A stretch of 64,000 nucleotides of DNA from DAITMV01 sp046318595 (GTDB lineage Bacteria > Pseudomonadota > Gammaproteobacteria > Burkholderiales > Burkholderiaceae_B). A program made the position numbers and the translations under genes. The notes under the pieces are model-generated. The model was not told the origin of the DNA. It worked only from the letters and a program-made list of their open reading frames with translations, and did no database searches. Positions within the stretch are counted from its first letter, which is position 1. Each line of letters opens with the position of its first letter. The DNA lies in NCBI GenBank assembly GCA_046318595.1, contig JBKCTV010000003.1, forward strand, positions 1-64,000. The letters run 5' to 3'. Below, in pieces: positions 55,901-63,731 of this stretch.

Positions 55901-56070
55901 GTTGGGGAGCGGCAGATGCCAGTTTTCGCAGCCCTATGGCGGTTGCGGTGATCGGCGGGCTGATAACTTCTACTGTGCTGAGTCTGCTGGTCATTCCTGC
56001 GGTCTTCACCATAGTGGATGATCTGGCGCAGTGGATAGGGCGTCTCCGCAAACGCCAGATCCACCCTTGA
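52978..56070 (+). CDS. RND-family efflux transporter
   Basis: 1030 residues, the normal size. Twelve membrane helices in the RND pattern with large periplasmic loops after helix 1 and helix 7; the proton relay Asp pair lies in the helix 4 segment GVLVDDAIVEVENIERHL. This is closest to the multidrug (HAE1) group by length and the DDAIVEVEN wording; heavy-metal pumps cannot be fully excluded. Substrate unknown. Codon use looks different from the housekeeping genes around it, with fewer TCG/CGA-rich runs. It forms a two-gene unit with the adaptor, between tRNA-Ser and serS. Confidence 0.92.
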   Translation: MNVSTWSIRNPIPAVMLFVMLTFAGLLSFNSMKVQNFPDLELPTVTVTALLPGAAPAQLESEVARKLENTIAPLQGLKNLYTKVQDGGVILTAEFRLEKPTQEALDDVRSAVQSVRADLPADLRDPIVGKINLSGSPILAYTVRSKTMDEEELSWFVDNTLARRLLGVKGVGTVVRVGGVNRQVEVALDPLKLQSLRASVADISRQLRQVQTESASGRADLGGGQQPMRTLAKVNSAEDLAQMELSMSNGQRVRLDEVAHVQDTVAEPRAMAMLNGEPVVGFEITRSKGASEVEVGAAVQAALMELQTLHPGLELTEAFNFVKPVQEEFDASMMLLYEGAFLAVVVVWLFLRDVRATFVSAVALPLSAIPAFIGMHYFGFSINVVTLLALSLVIGVLVDDAIVEVENIERHLQMGKTPYQAAMEAADEIGMAVIATTFTLISVFLPTAFMSGIPGKFFKQFGWTAALAVFASLVVARVLTPMMAAYIMRRSDRPHAAPFWMPAYLRASAWTLRHRWLTLVAAGAFFIGSLMLIPLLPQGFIPPDDNSQTQVYLELPPGVTLNQTREAAEAARKMISSVEHVRSVYTTIGAGTAGSDPFSPPGASEVRKATLTLLLTPRGERPPKQTIEQKIRNAIAELPGVRSKVGLGGSGEKYQLVLTGEQPQALLSAAAAVERDLRTIPGLGSISSSASLIRTEVAVRTDFIRAADLGVTSTDISETLRIATVGDYDQSLPKLNLSQRQVPIVVKLIDTARQDLDLLGRLTVPGIKGPVMLSQVAALEMSGGPAVIDRLNRSRNITFEIELSGVPLGEVTAAVNKLPAIQNLPPGVKQLALGDAEVMGELFASFGLAMLTGVLCIYIVLVLLFKDFLQPITILAALPLSLGGAFVGLLMANQSLSMPSLIGLIMLMGITTKNSILLVEYAIESRRGHPGPDGRPTTTPMSRVEALLDASHKRSRPVVMTTLAMGAGMVPIAVGWGAADASFRSPMAVAVIGGLITSTVLSLLVIPAVFTIVDDLAQWIGRLRKRQIHP

Positions 56071-56120
56071 GAGATGAGAACGGTTTATTGGGTAACTATG
56101 AATGCCCATAAAAATTCACA

Positions 56121-56143
56121 GGTTCGAACCTCCGACCCCACCA
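56121..56143 (+). other. tRNA 3'-end-like fragment behind the RND genes
   Basis: GGTTCGAACC is followed by a C-rich stretch ending ACCCCACCA, which looks like a T-loop plus acceptor end with CCA, but the register is about two bases short and the 5' T-stem strand does not pair. No 5' tRNA half is found upstream. It is not a copy of the tRNA-Ser end at 51590-51613. It may be a degenerate attachment site marking the right border of a transferred segment; chance is possible. Confidence 0.3.
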
Positions 56144-56208
56144 AAAACAGGGGAGCAGAAAACTGAGCGGGTTAGTTAAACAATCCCTTCTTGGCCGCCA
56201 CACTACCC

Positions 56209-57513
56209 CTAGCGCTTTACTTGTGCTTCCAACACCGTTAGGTTTTGCATATAGGGCCTGAGCACGTCTGGAATGGTTACCGACCCGTCGGCATTTTGAT
56301 AATTCTCCAATACCGCGACCAGGGTCCGCCCGACAGCCAGTCCAGAGCCATTCAAGGTATGAACCCACTCAGTTTTTCCCTCAGCCGTTTTATAGCGGGC
56401 CTGTAAGCGACGCGCCTGAAAAGACTCGCAGTTCGAACAGGACGAAATCTCCCGGAAGGCATTCTGAGCCGGCAGCCAGACTTCGATATCGTGCGTGCGT
56501 GCCGCCGAGAACCCCATATCGCCAGTACACAAAACGATGACTCGGTACGGCAGCTTCAACTTTTGTAAAATGTTTTCGGCGTGCTGCGTCATATCGTCGA
56601 GAGCGGCGTACGAATCCGCCGGCTTTTCGATCCGGACCATTTCCACTTTATCGAACTGATGCTGGCGAATCAGGCCACGCACATCGCGTCCGTAAGCGCC
56701 AGCCTCCGAACGAAAACAAGGCGTATGCGCGGTGAGCTTGATCGGCAGATGCCCGATGGGAACGATTTCGTCGCGTACGAGATTGGTGAGGGAGACCTCG
56801 GACGTCGGGATCAAATACAATGGCTCAGTGTCATCGTCAGTCGAACCGCCTTTGCGCGCAACGAATAAATCGTCGGCGAATTTGGGCAACTGACCCGTTC
56901 CGAACAGGCTTGCGCCTTTCACCAGGTAAGGCGTATAGCACTCGGTATAACCGTGCTCCTGGGTATGCACGTCAAGCATGAACTGGGCCAGCGCCCGATG
57001 CAGCCGAGCGATCGGTCCCTGCATAAATGCGAAACGGGCGCCAGACAGTTTGGCAGCCGTGTCGAAATCGAGGCCGAGACGTTCGCCCAGATCGACATGA
57101 TCTTGCGCCGTAAAGTCGAAAATACGAGGGGCTCCCCAGCGCCGCAGCTCGACGTTGCCCGATTCGTCGTGGCCTAGCGGCACCGAGTCGTGCGGAATAT
57201 TCGGTACACCGGTTAGCATGGCCTGCAAATCGGCCTGAATGACGTTCAGGCACTCGGCGCTACTTTTGAGGCCGTCGCCAATCGCTTGAACCTCGGCCAT
57301 GACGGCAGAGGCATCTTCGCCTTTGGCCTTGTAAATGCCGATTTGCTTGGATAACTGATTGCGCTTGGCTTGCAGTTGTTCGGTCTGCGTCTGGATTTTT
57401 TTCCGGTTGCTTTCCAATGCTTCGAAAGCCGCTGCATCGAAAGTGAAGCCGCGCTGCGCGAGCAGCTTGACGGTGCCGCTCAGGTCTTTGCGTAACAGTT
57501 GAATGTCGAGCAT
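56209..57513 (-). CDS. serS: Seryl-tRNA synthetase
   Basis: 434 residues. The N-terminal coiled-coil tRNA-binding arm (ESNRKKIQTQTEQLQAKRNQ) is followed by the class II core: TSEVSLTNLV, motif 2 CFRSEAGAYGRDVRG, and motif 3 with NGSGLAVGRTLVAVLENYQ. It charges tRNA-Ser, and a tRNA-Ser gene lies 4.6 kb away on the other strand. The start at 57513 (MLDIQLLRKD) is the standard one. A decayed sugar dehydrogenase end lies just upstream. Confidence 0.97.
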   Translation of the reverse strand: MLDIQLLRKDLSGTVKLLAQRGFTFDAAAFEALESNRKKIQTQTEQLQAKRNQLSKQIGIYKAKGEDASAVMAEVQAIGDGLKSSAECLNVIQADLQAMLTGVPNIPHDSVPLGHDESGNVELRRWGAPRIFDFTAQDHVDLGERLGLDFDTAAKLSGARFAFMQGPIARLHRALAQFMLDVHTQEHGYTECYTPYLVKGASLFGTGQLPKFADDLFVARKGGSTDDDTEPLYLIPTSEVSLTNLVRDEIVPIGHLPIKLTAHTPCFRSEAGAYGRDVRGLIRQHQFDKVEMVRIEKPADSYAALDDMTQHAENILQKLKLPYRVIVLCTGDMGFSAARTHDIEVWLPAQNAFREISSCSNCESFQARRLQARYKTAEGKTEWVHTLNGSGLAVGRTLVAVLENYQNADGSVTIPDVLRPYMQNLTVLEAQVKR

Positions 57514-57516
57514 GAA

Positions 57517-57760
57517 TTATCGTTTGGCGCTCACTCGCCAGATGATGTTGCCGAGATCGTCTGCGGCCAGTAAAGCAGCAGACCTATCGATGGCCACACC
57601 AACCGGGCGGCCCATAGCTTCGCCTTTGTTGTTGAGGAAGCCGCTAAGTATATCCTGCGGCGGGCCTGCCGGCTGACCGTTTCTGAAAGGCGCACAGCGT
57701 GCATATGAGCATAATGGCTATAGAGCGAACCGTAAAAACCTCTGTCCACGCCCATCCCAG
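57517..57760 (-). pseudogene. C-terminal relic of a soluble aldose/PQQ-dependent sugar dehydrogenase-like gene
   Basis: A frame ending in TAA at 57517-57519 reads PFRNGQPAGPPQDILSGFLN and, a little further, GRPVGVAIDRSAALLAADD then GNIIWRVS, which matches the end of YliI/sorbosone-dehydrogenase-type beta-propeller proteins. The expected preceding propeller is absent; upstream codons in that frame are unrelated, and the next plausible piece (MGVDRGFYGSLY) is in another frame, so there are a truncation and probably a frameshift. No working protein is possible. Confidence 0.6.
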
Positions 57761-57779
57761 CGCCCTTCTGAATTTTGAG

Positions 57780-58292
57780 TCAGTCCTGAATGCTGCCGAG
57801 GTAATCTTTTTTACCAATCTCGACGCCGTTGTGTCGCAAAATCGCATACACGGTAGTGGTATGAAAATAGAGATTCGGCAAAACAAACTTCAGCAAATAG
57901 GATTGCCCGTCGAAACGCAAGTCGTTGGGCCCGACTTTCAGGCTGATCGATCGGGACTCACTGCCATCGATGTGCTCCGCTGAAATGCTTTTTACATAAT
58001 CGATGGTTTTGCGAACACGCGCTTGCAGTTCGGCAAACGTCGTTTCCGTATCTGGAAAGCTGGGGAGTTCGACTCCAGCCAGGCGGGCCGCGCCGCCCTT
58101 GACGACGTCACAGGCGATTTGCACCTGACGGACCAACGCGAACATATCAGGATAGAGCCGGGCATTCAAAAGTACGCCGGGTTCGATTTTTTTGACGCTA
58201 GCGTGCGCTTCCGCTTTGCTCAACAGGTCCGACAAGCTGGTCAGAGCATGCGCAAATACGGGTATCGACGCTTGGTACATGGAAAGGCTCAT
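57780..58292 (-). CDS. DUF1993 family protein
   Basis: 170 residues starting MSLSMYQASIPVFAHALTSL, with ARLYPDMFALVRQVQIACD and ending in a NLYFHTTTVYAILRHNGVEIG segment, all characteristic of DUF1993 (a DinB-like four-helix bundle family). Function is unknown; related DinB/YfiT bundles bind a metal through His residues, and here the end carries His in YFH and RHNG. No gene partner is evident: the sugar dehydrogenase relic lies downstream and rarA upstream. Confidence 0.88.
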   Translation of the reverse strand: MSLSMYQASIPVFAHALTSLSDLLSKAEAHASVKKIEPGVLLNARLYPDMFALVRQVQIACDVVKGGAARLAGVELPSFPDTETTFAELQARVRKTIDYVKSISAEHIDGSESRSISLKVGPNDLRFDGQSYLLKFVLPNLYFHTTTVYAILRHNGVEIGKKDYLGSIQD

Positions 58293-58334
58293 GAAATTCT
58301 CCGAGTAAATTAGGGGGCTAAGAGGAGTATCTTC

Positions 58335-59651
58335 TCACTTTTTTCTGCTTTCCTCGTCCCATGTCCTCAGCAGCGCCAGCTTTTCGCCGATCTTGACCTC
58401 CAGGCCTCTGGGAACTGGCTGATACCAACCCGGCTCTGTCATGTCGTCAGGAAGATAAGTTTCACCGGCAGCGTAAGCATTCGGTTCATCATGCGCATAT
58501 CGGTATTCATGCCCATACCCGAGTTCCTTCATGAGCTTCGTAGGAGCATTGCGAAGATGAACAGGAACCTCACGGCTCTTGTCCTTCTTCACGAACGCCT
58601 TGGCCTGGTTGTACGCCTTGTAGCCAGCGTTGCTTTTTGCAGCCACCGCCAGATAGATGACTGCTTGCCCTAGCGCCAATTCACCTTCTGGACTTCCAAG
58701 CCGTTCATAGGTCAACGCTGCATCGTTGGCAATCTGCATGGCTCTTGGATCGGCAAGCCCGATGTCTTCCCATGCCATGCGGACGATTCGCCTGGACAGG
58801 TAACGAGGATCAGCGCCACCGTCCAACATTCTCGTCAGCCAGTAAAGGGCCGCGTCTGGGTGTGATCCGCGAACCGACTTGTGCAAGGCTGAAATCTGGT
58901 CATAGAAGTTGTCACCACCTTTATCAAAACGCCGGCTGTTCAAGGTCAAGGCGCTTTGAAGGAAGCCGGCGGTGATTCTGCTTATGCCTGAAGCTTCTGC
59001 CGCCGTGCCGGTCTGTTCCAGCAGGTTCAAGAATCGCCTTGCGTCACCGTCTGCATAAGCAATCAAGGTGTCCCTTGCCAGGTCGTCAAACGCTAGATGA
59101 CCCAGAACCTTTTCTTGCGCCCGCTTCAACAACTCCCTCAGTTCTTCGTCTGACAGCGACTTCAGGACGTAGACCTGAGCACGAGACAGCAAGGCCGAAT
59201 TCACCTCAAAAGAAGGGTTCTCTGTGGTTGCTCCGATGAAGGTCACCAAGCCACTTTCCGCATACGGAAGAAGAGCGTCTTGCTGGGACTTGTTGAACCT
59301 GTGAATTTCGTCCACGAACAAGATCGTGTGCTTGCCAAGCGCTAGGTTTTGCTCTGCCCGCTCCATGGAACTTCGTATGTCTTTGACACCCGAGAACACC
59401 GCAGACAGGGCAATGAACTCACATTTGAAGGCCGCAGCCGTAAGCCGGGCCAAGGTCGTCTTGCCAACGCCGGGCGGCCCCCACAAAATCATCGAATGCG
59501 CTTTGCCGGCATCGAATGCCAAGCGTAATGGCTTGCCCGGCCCCAACAAATGCGTTTGGCCGATGACGTCAGCGATTTGCTTGGGACGCAGGCGTTCCGC
59601 CAGAGGAACCGTCGACGGAGAGGCAGCCGTAGCGTTAAACAGATCAGCCAT
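58335..59651 (-). CDS. rarA: Replication-associated recombination protein A (AAA+ ATPase)
   Basis: 438 residues, as usual for RarA/MgsA. It has a clamp-loader-like AAA+ core with Walker A GPPGVGKTTLA near residue 58-67, Walker B FVDEIHRFNKSQQD, a sensor ATTENPSFEV, and a C-terminal tetramerisation domain (LDGGADPRYLSRRIVRMAWEDI; two blocks). It acts at stalled forks and on single-strand gaps. It is 12 bases downstream of lolA. Codon use in about the last 370 codons looks less TCG/CGA-rich than the first part and the flanks; this is only a visual impression. Confidence 0.95.
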   Translation of the reverse strand: MADLFNATAASPSTVPLAERLRPKQIADVIGQTHLLGPGKPLRLAFDAGKAHSMILWGPPGVGKTTLARLTAAAFKCEFIALSAVFSGVKDIRSSMERAEQNLALGKHTILFVDEIHRFNKSQQDALLPYAESGLVTFIGATTENPSFEVNSALLSRAQVYVLKSLSDEELRELLKRAQEKVLGHLAFDDLARDTLIAYADGDARRFLNLLEQTGTAAEASGISRITAGFLQSALTLNSRRFDKGGDNFYDQISALHKSVRGSHPDAALYWLTRMLDGGADPRYLSRRIVRMAWEDIGLADPRAMQIANDAALTYERLGSPEGELALGQAVIYLAVAAKSNAGYKAYNQAKAFVKKDKSREVPVHLRNAPTKLMKELGYGHEYRYAHDEPNAYAAGETYLPDDMTEPGWYQPVPRGLEVKIGEKLALLRTWDEESRKK

Positions 59652-59663
59652 GGTCGTCAGCCG

Positions 59664-60314
59664 CTATTGAACGGCTCCGCCATCAATGATGTCGACGCCC
59701 GCCGGCGGCGTGAACTTGAACTGGTCAGAAGTGACACCGACGCGGTTCATTATCCAAGGTCCAAAGTTCAGCTTCGTCACTTGCCCGAATGCATCGCTCA
59801 TTTCCATGGCGACCGGCTGATTGTTTTTGAAGCCGATGGCGATTTTGGTGAATGTGGCGTCCGGTGCGCGCGGCACGGCTTCGAGCCATTCCACGCCGTT
59901 TATGGCAGCGGATTCGTTAAGTTCGAACAGTTTACCGATATCGCTTTGCCCGAATAGCAATGCCGCCGGCGTGGCGGACAGCGCCTCGCTCAGCGGTCGT
60001 GTCGTCACTTGTGCCAGATCTTTATCGTACATGTAGACTTTCTTGCCATCGGAGACGATCAATTGCTGGTAGGGCTTATCGAAGGCCCAGCGGAATTTAC
60101 CAGGCTTGGCAAATGCAAAATGACCGATCGACGGCGGCGTCGGTCGATTGGTTTTAACTTGTACGGTTTGCACGAAAGAACCTTCGGCGGACTGTGTCCC
60201 ACTGCCGAACTTCTTGAGCTGTTCAATCGCGCCAGCGTGAGCGCCGAGCGGCAAGGCCACGGCCGATACGGCTAAAAAAGCAGCCGTCAGCCGTTTGAAA
60301 AAGTGGAGTCGCAT
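59664..60314 (-). CDS. lolA: Outer-membrane lipoprotein carrier protein LolA
   Basis: 216 residues from ATG 60314 (MRLHFFKRLTAAFLAV), a signal peptide with cleavage after AHA; a longer frame upstream enters ftsK and is rejected. The mature part shows the LolA pattern: GSFVQTVQV, PGKFRWAFDKPYQQLIVSDG with YMYDKDLAQVT, and FTPPAGVDII at the end. LolA escorts lipoproteins released by LolCDE through the periplasm to LolB. It sits between ftsK (10 bases) and rarA (12 bases). Confidence 0.95.
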   Translation of the reverse strand: MRLHFFKRLTAAFLAVSAVALPLGAHAGAIEQLKKFGSGTQSAEGSFVQTVQVKTNRPTPPSIGHFAFAKPGKFRWAFDKPYQQLIVSDGKKVYMYDKDLAQVTTRPLSEALSATPAALLFGQSDIGKLFELNESAAINGVEWLEAVPRAPDATFTKIAIGFKNNQPVAMEMSDAFGQVTKLNFGPWIMNRVGVTSDQFKFTPPAGVDIIDGGAVQ

Positions 60315-60324
60315 GAGATTTCCT

Positions 60325-62628
60325 TTAGTCCTGCCCAGCTTCGGCCCGCACCAGAATTTCGCGGTTACCATTGGATTGCATGGCGCTGACTAGGCCGGCG
60401 TTTTCCATAGACTCCAGCAAACGGGCTGCCCGGTTGTAGCCGATCCGCAGATGCCGCTGCACGAAGGAAATCGACGCCCGGCGGTTTTTTAGTACGACGC
60501 CCACGGCTTCATCGTATAAAGCGTCCTTCTCGCCATCGACACTGCCGGCTACGCTATTGCCGCCGGTCGCCTCGTCGCTAGAACCCCCTTCCAGCAAACC
60601 ATCAATGTAATTCGGCTCGCCTTGAGACTTCAAGTGTTCAACAACCCGATGCACTTCCTCGTCGCTGACGAACGCACCGTGCACACGAGCCGGCGTACCG
60701 GAGCCGGGCGGCAGATACAACATGTCGCCCTGCCCCAGCAAAGCCTCGGCGCCCATTTGATCAAGAATGGTGCGCGAATCGATTTTCGATGAAACCTGGA
60801 AGGCGATCCGCGTCGGCACGTTTGCCTTGATCAAACCGGTGATTACATCCACGCTCGGCCGCTGGGTCGCCAAGATCAAGTGCACACCCGCAGCCCGCGC
60901 TTTCTGCGCGAGCCGTGCGATCAGCTCTTCGATTTTCTTGCCGACCACCATCATCAGGTCGGCCAACTCGTCGATGACGATGACGATCGTGGGGAACCGC
61001 TCGAGCGGCTCCGGACTGTCCGGCGTCAGCGAAAACGGATTCGGAATATGCTCGCCTTTCCGCGTGGCCTCGGCGATTTTCTGGTTATAGCCGGCAAGGT
61101 TACGAACGCCGAGCTTGCTCATCAGACGATAACGCCGTTCCATTTCGCCGACACACCAGTTCAGCGCATTGGCGGCTTGCCGCATATCGGTCACGACCGG
61201 ACAGAGTAAATGCGGAATGCCCTCGTAAACACTCATCTCCAGCATTTTGGGGTCGATCAGGATCAGTCGGACATCATTCGCTTCCGCCTTGTAAAGAAGC
61301 GACAAAATCATCGCGTTGATGCCGACCGACTTCCCAGACCCCGTGGTACCGGCGACGAGCAAATGCGGCATTTTCGCCAGATCAGCGACGACCGGGTTAC
61401 CCGCGATGTCCTTGCCGAGCGCCAGAGTCAATTGTGAGGAAGCATTGTTGTAGACAGATGAGCCGAGTATCTCAGTAAGCTTGACGACCTGTCGCCGGGT
61501 ATTCGGCAATTCCAGGCCCATCAGATTTTTGCCGGAAATCGTCTCGACCACCCGGATCGACACCAAAGACAAAGCACGCGCCAGGTCTTTGGCCAAGTTG
61601 ACGATTTGCGAGCCTTTGACGCCTGGCGCCGGCTCGATTTCGAAACGGGTGATCACCGGCCCGGGCTGGGCCGCAATCACATTGACCTGCACTCCAAAAT
61701 CGGAGAGCTTCTTTTCGATTAGCCGCGACGTGTATTCCAGGGTCTCGGGCGCCACGGTTTCCGTGACCGGCGGCGCAGCATCCAGCAGGCCAATCGGTGG
61801 CAAACCGCTGTCCGGCATATCGGTGAACAGCGCATGCTGTTTTTCTTTTTCGACGCGCACGGACAGTTCGACCTTTTGTACCACGGGTTCGATACGCAAG
61901 GGCTCGTGCTCGACGATGCGTTGGCGCTCCTGCCCGACGACCGTTTCGCGTTTGGCCGCCGCGACTTCCCCCGCTTTACGGTCGAGCCGCGCAGTCCAGC
62001 CGGCCAGTGCCCGCAACCACAGATGCTCGATCCAAAAACCGGTTCGTTCCACCACCTGTACCCAGGAAATGCCGGTCGAGAGGCTGAATCCGGCAGCGAT
62101 CGCAAGTAGAAATAAGAGACTTGCGCCCGTAAAACCGAGCAGGTTCGAGAACCCTTCAGCCAAGATTTGCCCCAACACCCCACCCGGTCCGATGGGCAGG
62201 GTGATCGAAACGCCTTTCAGCCGCAATGCCTCGATGCCGATTGACCCGAACAACAGTATCAAGCATCCCGCCACCCGCACGTACAAGACCATCGGCGGGT
62301 CGACTTCGAGATCCTGATGGGTCTGCAAGCGGGAGAAATTTTTCCAGGAACGCCAGAGGGTCCAGCCCATCAAAGCCAGCACCCAGTACGCCGACATACC
62401 GAATAAATAAAACAGCACATCCGATAAATAAGCACCCAACCGCCCGCCGAGGTTATGCGTTGCGTCACTGCCGTTGGAATGCGACCAGGCCGTGTCGGTC
62501 CGCCGATACGACAACATCGTCAATAGCAGGTAGGCCGAAACTACGGCCATCCCGACCCAACGGATTTCCAGCAACAGCCGGGTCATTTTGTGCGGTACAG
62601 GCGCACCGACTCTTGAATTGACTGCCAT
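60325..62628 (-). CDS. ftsK: DNA translocase FtsK
   Basis: 767 residues. Four N-terminal membrane helices (for example VGMAVVSAYLLLTM and ASLLFLLAIAAGFSL) anchor it at the septum, with a short linker rather than the ~600-residue one of E. coli FtsK. The motor has Walker A GTTGSGKSVGIN near residue 431, Walker B VIVIDELADLMMV, and the C-terminal gamma domain (RASISFVQRHLRIGYNRAARLLE, in two parts) that reads KOPS and activates XerD. It coordinates chromosome dimer resolution with division. Confidence 0.95.
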   Translation of the reverse strand: MAVNSRVGAPVPHKMTRLLLEIRWVGMAVVSAYLLLTMLSYRRTDTAWSHSNGSDATHNLGGRLGAYLSDVLFYLFGMSAYWVLALMGWTLWRSWKNFSRLQTHQDLEVDPPMVLYVRVAGCLILLFGSIGIEALRLKGVSITLPIGPGGVLGQILAEGFSNLLGFTGASLLFLLAIAAGFSLSTGISWVQVVERTGFWIEHLWLRALAGWTARLDRKAGEVAAAKRETVVGQERQRIVEHEPLRIEPVVQKVELSVRVEKEKQHALFTDMPDSGLPPIGLLDAAPPVTETVAPETLEYTSRLIEKKLSDFGVQVNVIAAQPGPVITRFEIEPAPGVKGSQIVNLAKDLARALSLVSIRVVETISGKNLMGLELPNTRRQVVKLTEILGSSVYNNASSQLTLALGKDIAGNPVVADLAKMPHLLVAGTTGSGKSVGINAMILSLLYKAEANDVRLILIDPKMLEMSVYEGIPHLLCPVVTDMRQAANALNWCVGEMERRYRLMSKLGVRNLAGYNQKIAEATRKGEHIPNPFSLTPDSPEPLERFPTIVIVIDELADLMMVVGKKIEELIARLAQKARAAGVHLILATQRPSVDVITGLIKANVPTRIAFQVSSKIDSRTILDQMGAEALLGQGDMLYLPPGSGTPARVHGAFVSDEEVHRVVEHLKSQGEPNYIDGLLEGGSSDEATGGNSVAGSVDGEKDALYDEAVGVVLKNRRASISFVQRHLRIGYNRAARLLESMENAGLVSAMQSNGNREILVRAEAGQD

Positions 62629-62679
62629 TTCGCACCTTTGCCGAGCCCTGTAGAACTAAAGATTCGCCACCGGCCCGCG

Positions 62680-62685
62680 TATAAT
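62680..62685 (+). promoter_or_regulatory. trxB: Candidate -10 box of the trxB promoter
   Basis: A perfect TATAAT 52 bases before the trxB start, in the 108-base gap divergent from ftsK. No good -35 box is found at 16-18 bases upstream (TAAAGA region). Confidence 0.35.
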
Positions 62686-62736
62686 ATTCGATTCTTTTTC
62701 AACGCACGGAACCACGATTCCGGCTATACCGCATTC

Positions 62737-63708
62737 ATGAACACATCGACCGCCACCCCCGCGCTGCATACCAAAGTTCTCATTCTTGGATCGGGCCCGG
62801 CCGGCTATTCGGCAGCCGTTTACGCGGCCCGCGCCAACCTCAGCCCTGTACTGGTCACCGGCCTCGCCCAGGGAGGTCAATTGATGACAACCACCGACGT
62901 GGATAACTGGCCGGCCGATGTCGACGGCGTACAGGGCCCTGAACTGATGCAGCGTTTTCTGGCGCATGCCGAACGGTTCAAGACGCATATTGTATTCGAT
63001 CACATCCACACCGCCGAATTGCAACGACGACCTTTCCTACTGCGTGGCGACAGTGGCACATATACCTGCGATGCCCTGATCATCGCGACCGGCGCCTCGG
63101 CCCAGTATCTGGGTCTGCCGTCCGAGGAAGCCTTCATGGGCAAGGGCGTTTCCGCCTGCGCCACCTGCGATGGTTTTTTTTACCGTGACCAGGAAGTCGC
63201 CGTGGTCGGCGGCGGCAATACGGCGGTCGAAGAAGCGCTTTACCTGTCGAATATCGCCAGTAAAGTGACTGTAGTTCACCGCCGCGACCGGTTTCGCGCC
63301 GAGGCCATCCTGGTCGATAAGCTGATGGCCAAAGTCGCCGAAGGCAAAATCGCTATCCGTTGGAACAGCACGCTCGACGAAGTGCTTGGCGACGATAGCG
63401 GCGTCACCGGGATACGCATCCGCAATCTCGTCGATGGTGGCACCACAGAGGCTCCCTTGACCGGCGTTTTCATCGCCATCGGCCATAAGCCCAACACCGA
63501 TTTGTTCACCACCCAGCTCGACTGTCAAAACGGCTACATCGTTACGCGCAGCGGTCTGCAAGGATTGGCGACCATGACCTCGGTTCCGGGCGTCTTCGCG
63601 GCAGGCGATGTGCAAGACCATATTTATCGTCAGGCCATCACTAGCGCCGGCACGGGTTGCATGGCCGCGCTCGACGCCCAGCGCTGGCTGGAAGCCCAAA
63701 CTGACTAA
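62737..63708 (+). CDS. trxB: Thioredoxin reductase
   Basis: 323 residues from ATG 62737 (MNTSTATPALHTKVLILGSGPAG), chosen because the FAD motif GSGPAGYSAA follows at the normal distance; the frame is open 99 bases further up. Redox-active Cys-Ala-Thr-Cys near 141-144 (ACATCDGFF), NADPH motif VGGGNTAVEEAL, and the C-terminal GVFAAGDVQD. It reduces thioredoxin with NADPH. It is divergent from ftsK. Confidence 0.96.
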   Translation: MNTSTATPALHTKVLILGSGPAGYSAAVYAARANLSPVLVTGLAQGGQLMTTTDVDNWPADVDGVQGPELMQRFLAHAERFKTHIVFDHIHTAELQRRPFLLRGDSGTYTCDALIIATGASAQYLGLPSEEAFMGKGVSACATCDGFFYRDQEVAVVGGGNTAVEEALYLSNIASKVTVVHRRDRFRAEAILVDKLMAKVAEGKIAIRWNSTLDEVLGDDSGVTGIRIRNLVDGGTTEAPLTGVFIAIGHKPNTDLFTTQLDCQNGYIVTRSGLQGLATMTSVPGVFAAGDVQDHIYRQAITSAGTGCMAALDAQRWLEAQTD

Positions 63709-63731
63709 GCCGTCGCCTTTAGAGCACACCC

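Noticed and set aside
56060..56143. A complete tRNA ending at CCA
   Set aside because: No 5' acceptor strand, D-arm or anticodon arm can be folded; only the 3' end looks tRNA-like and its register is off by about two bases.
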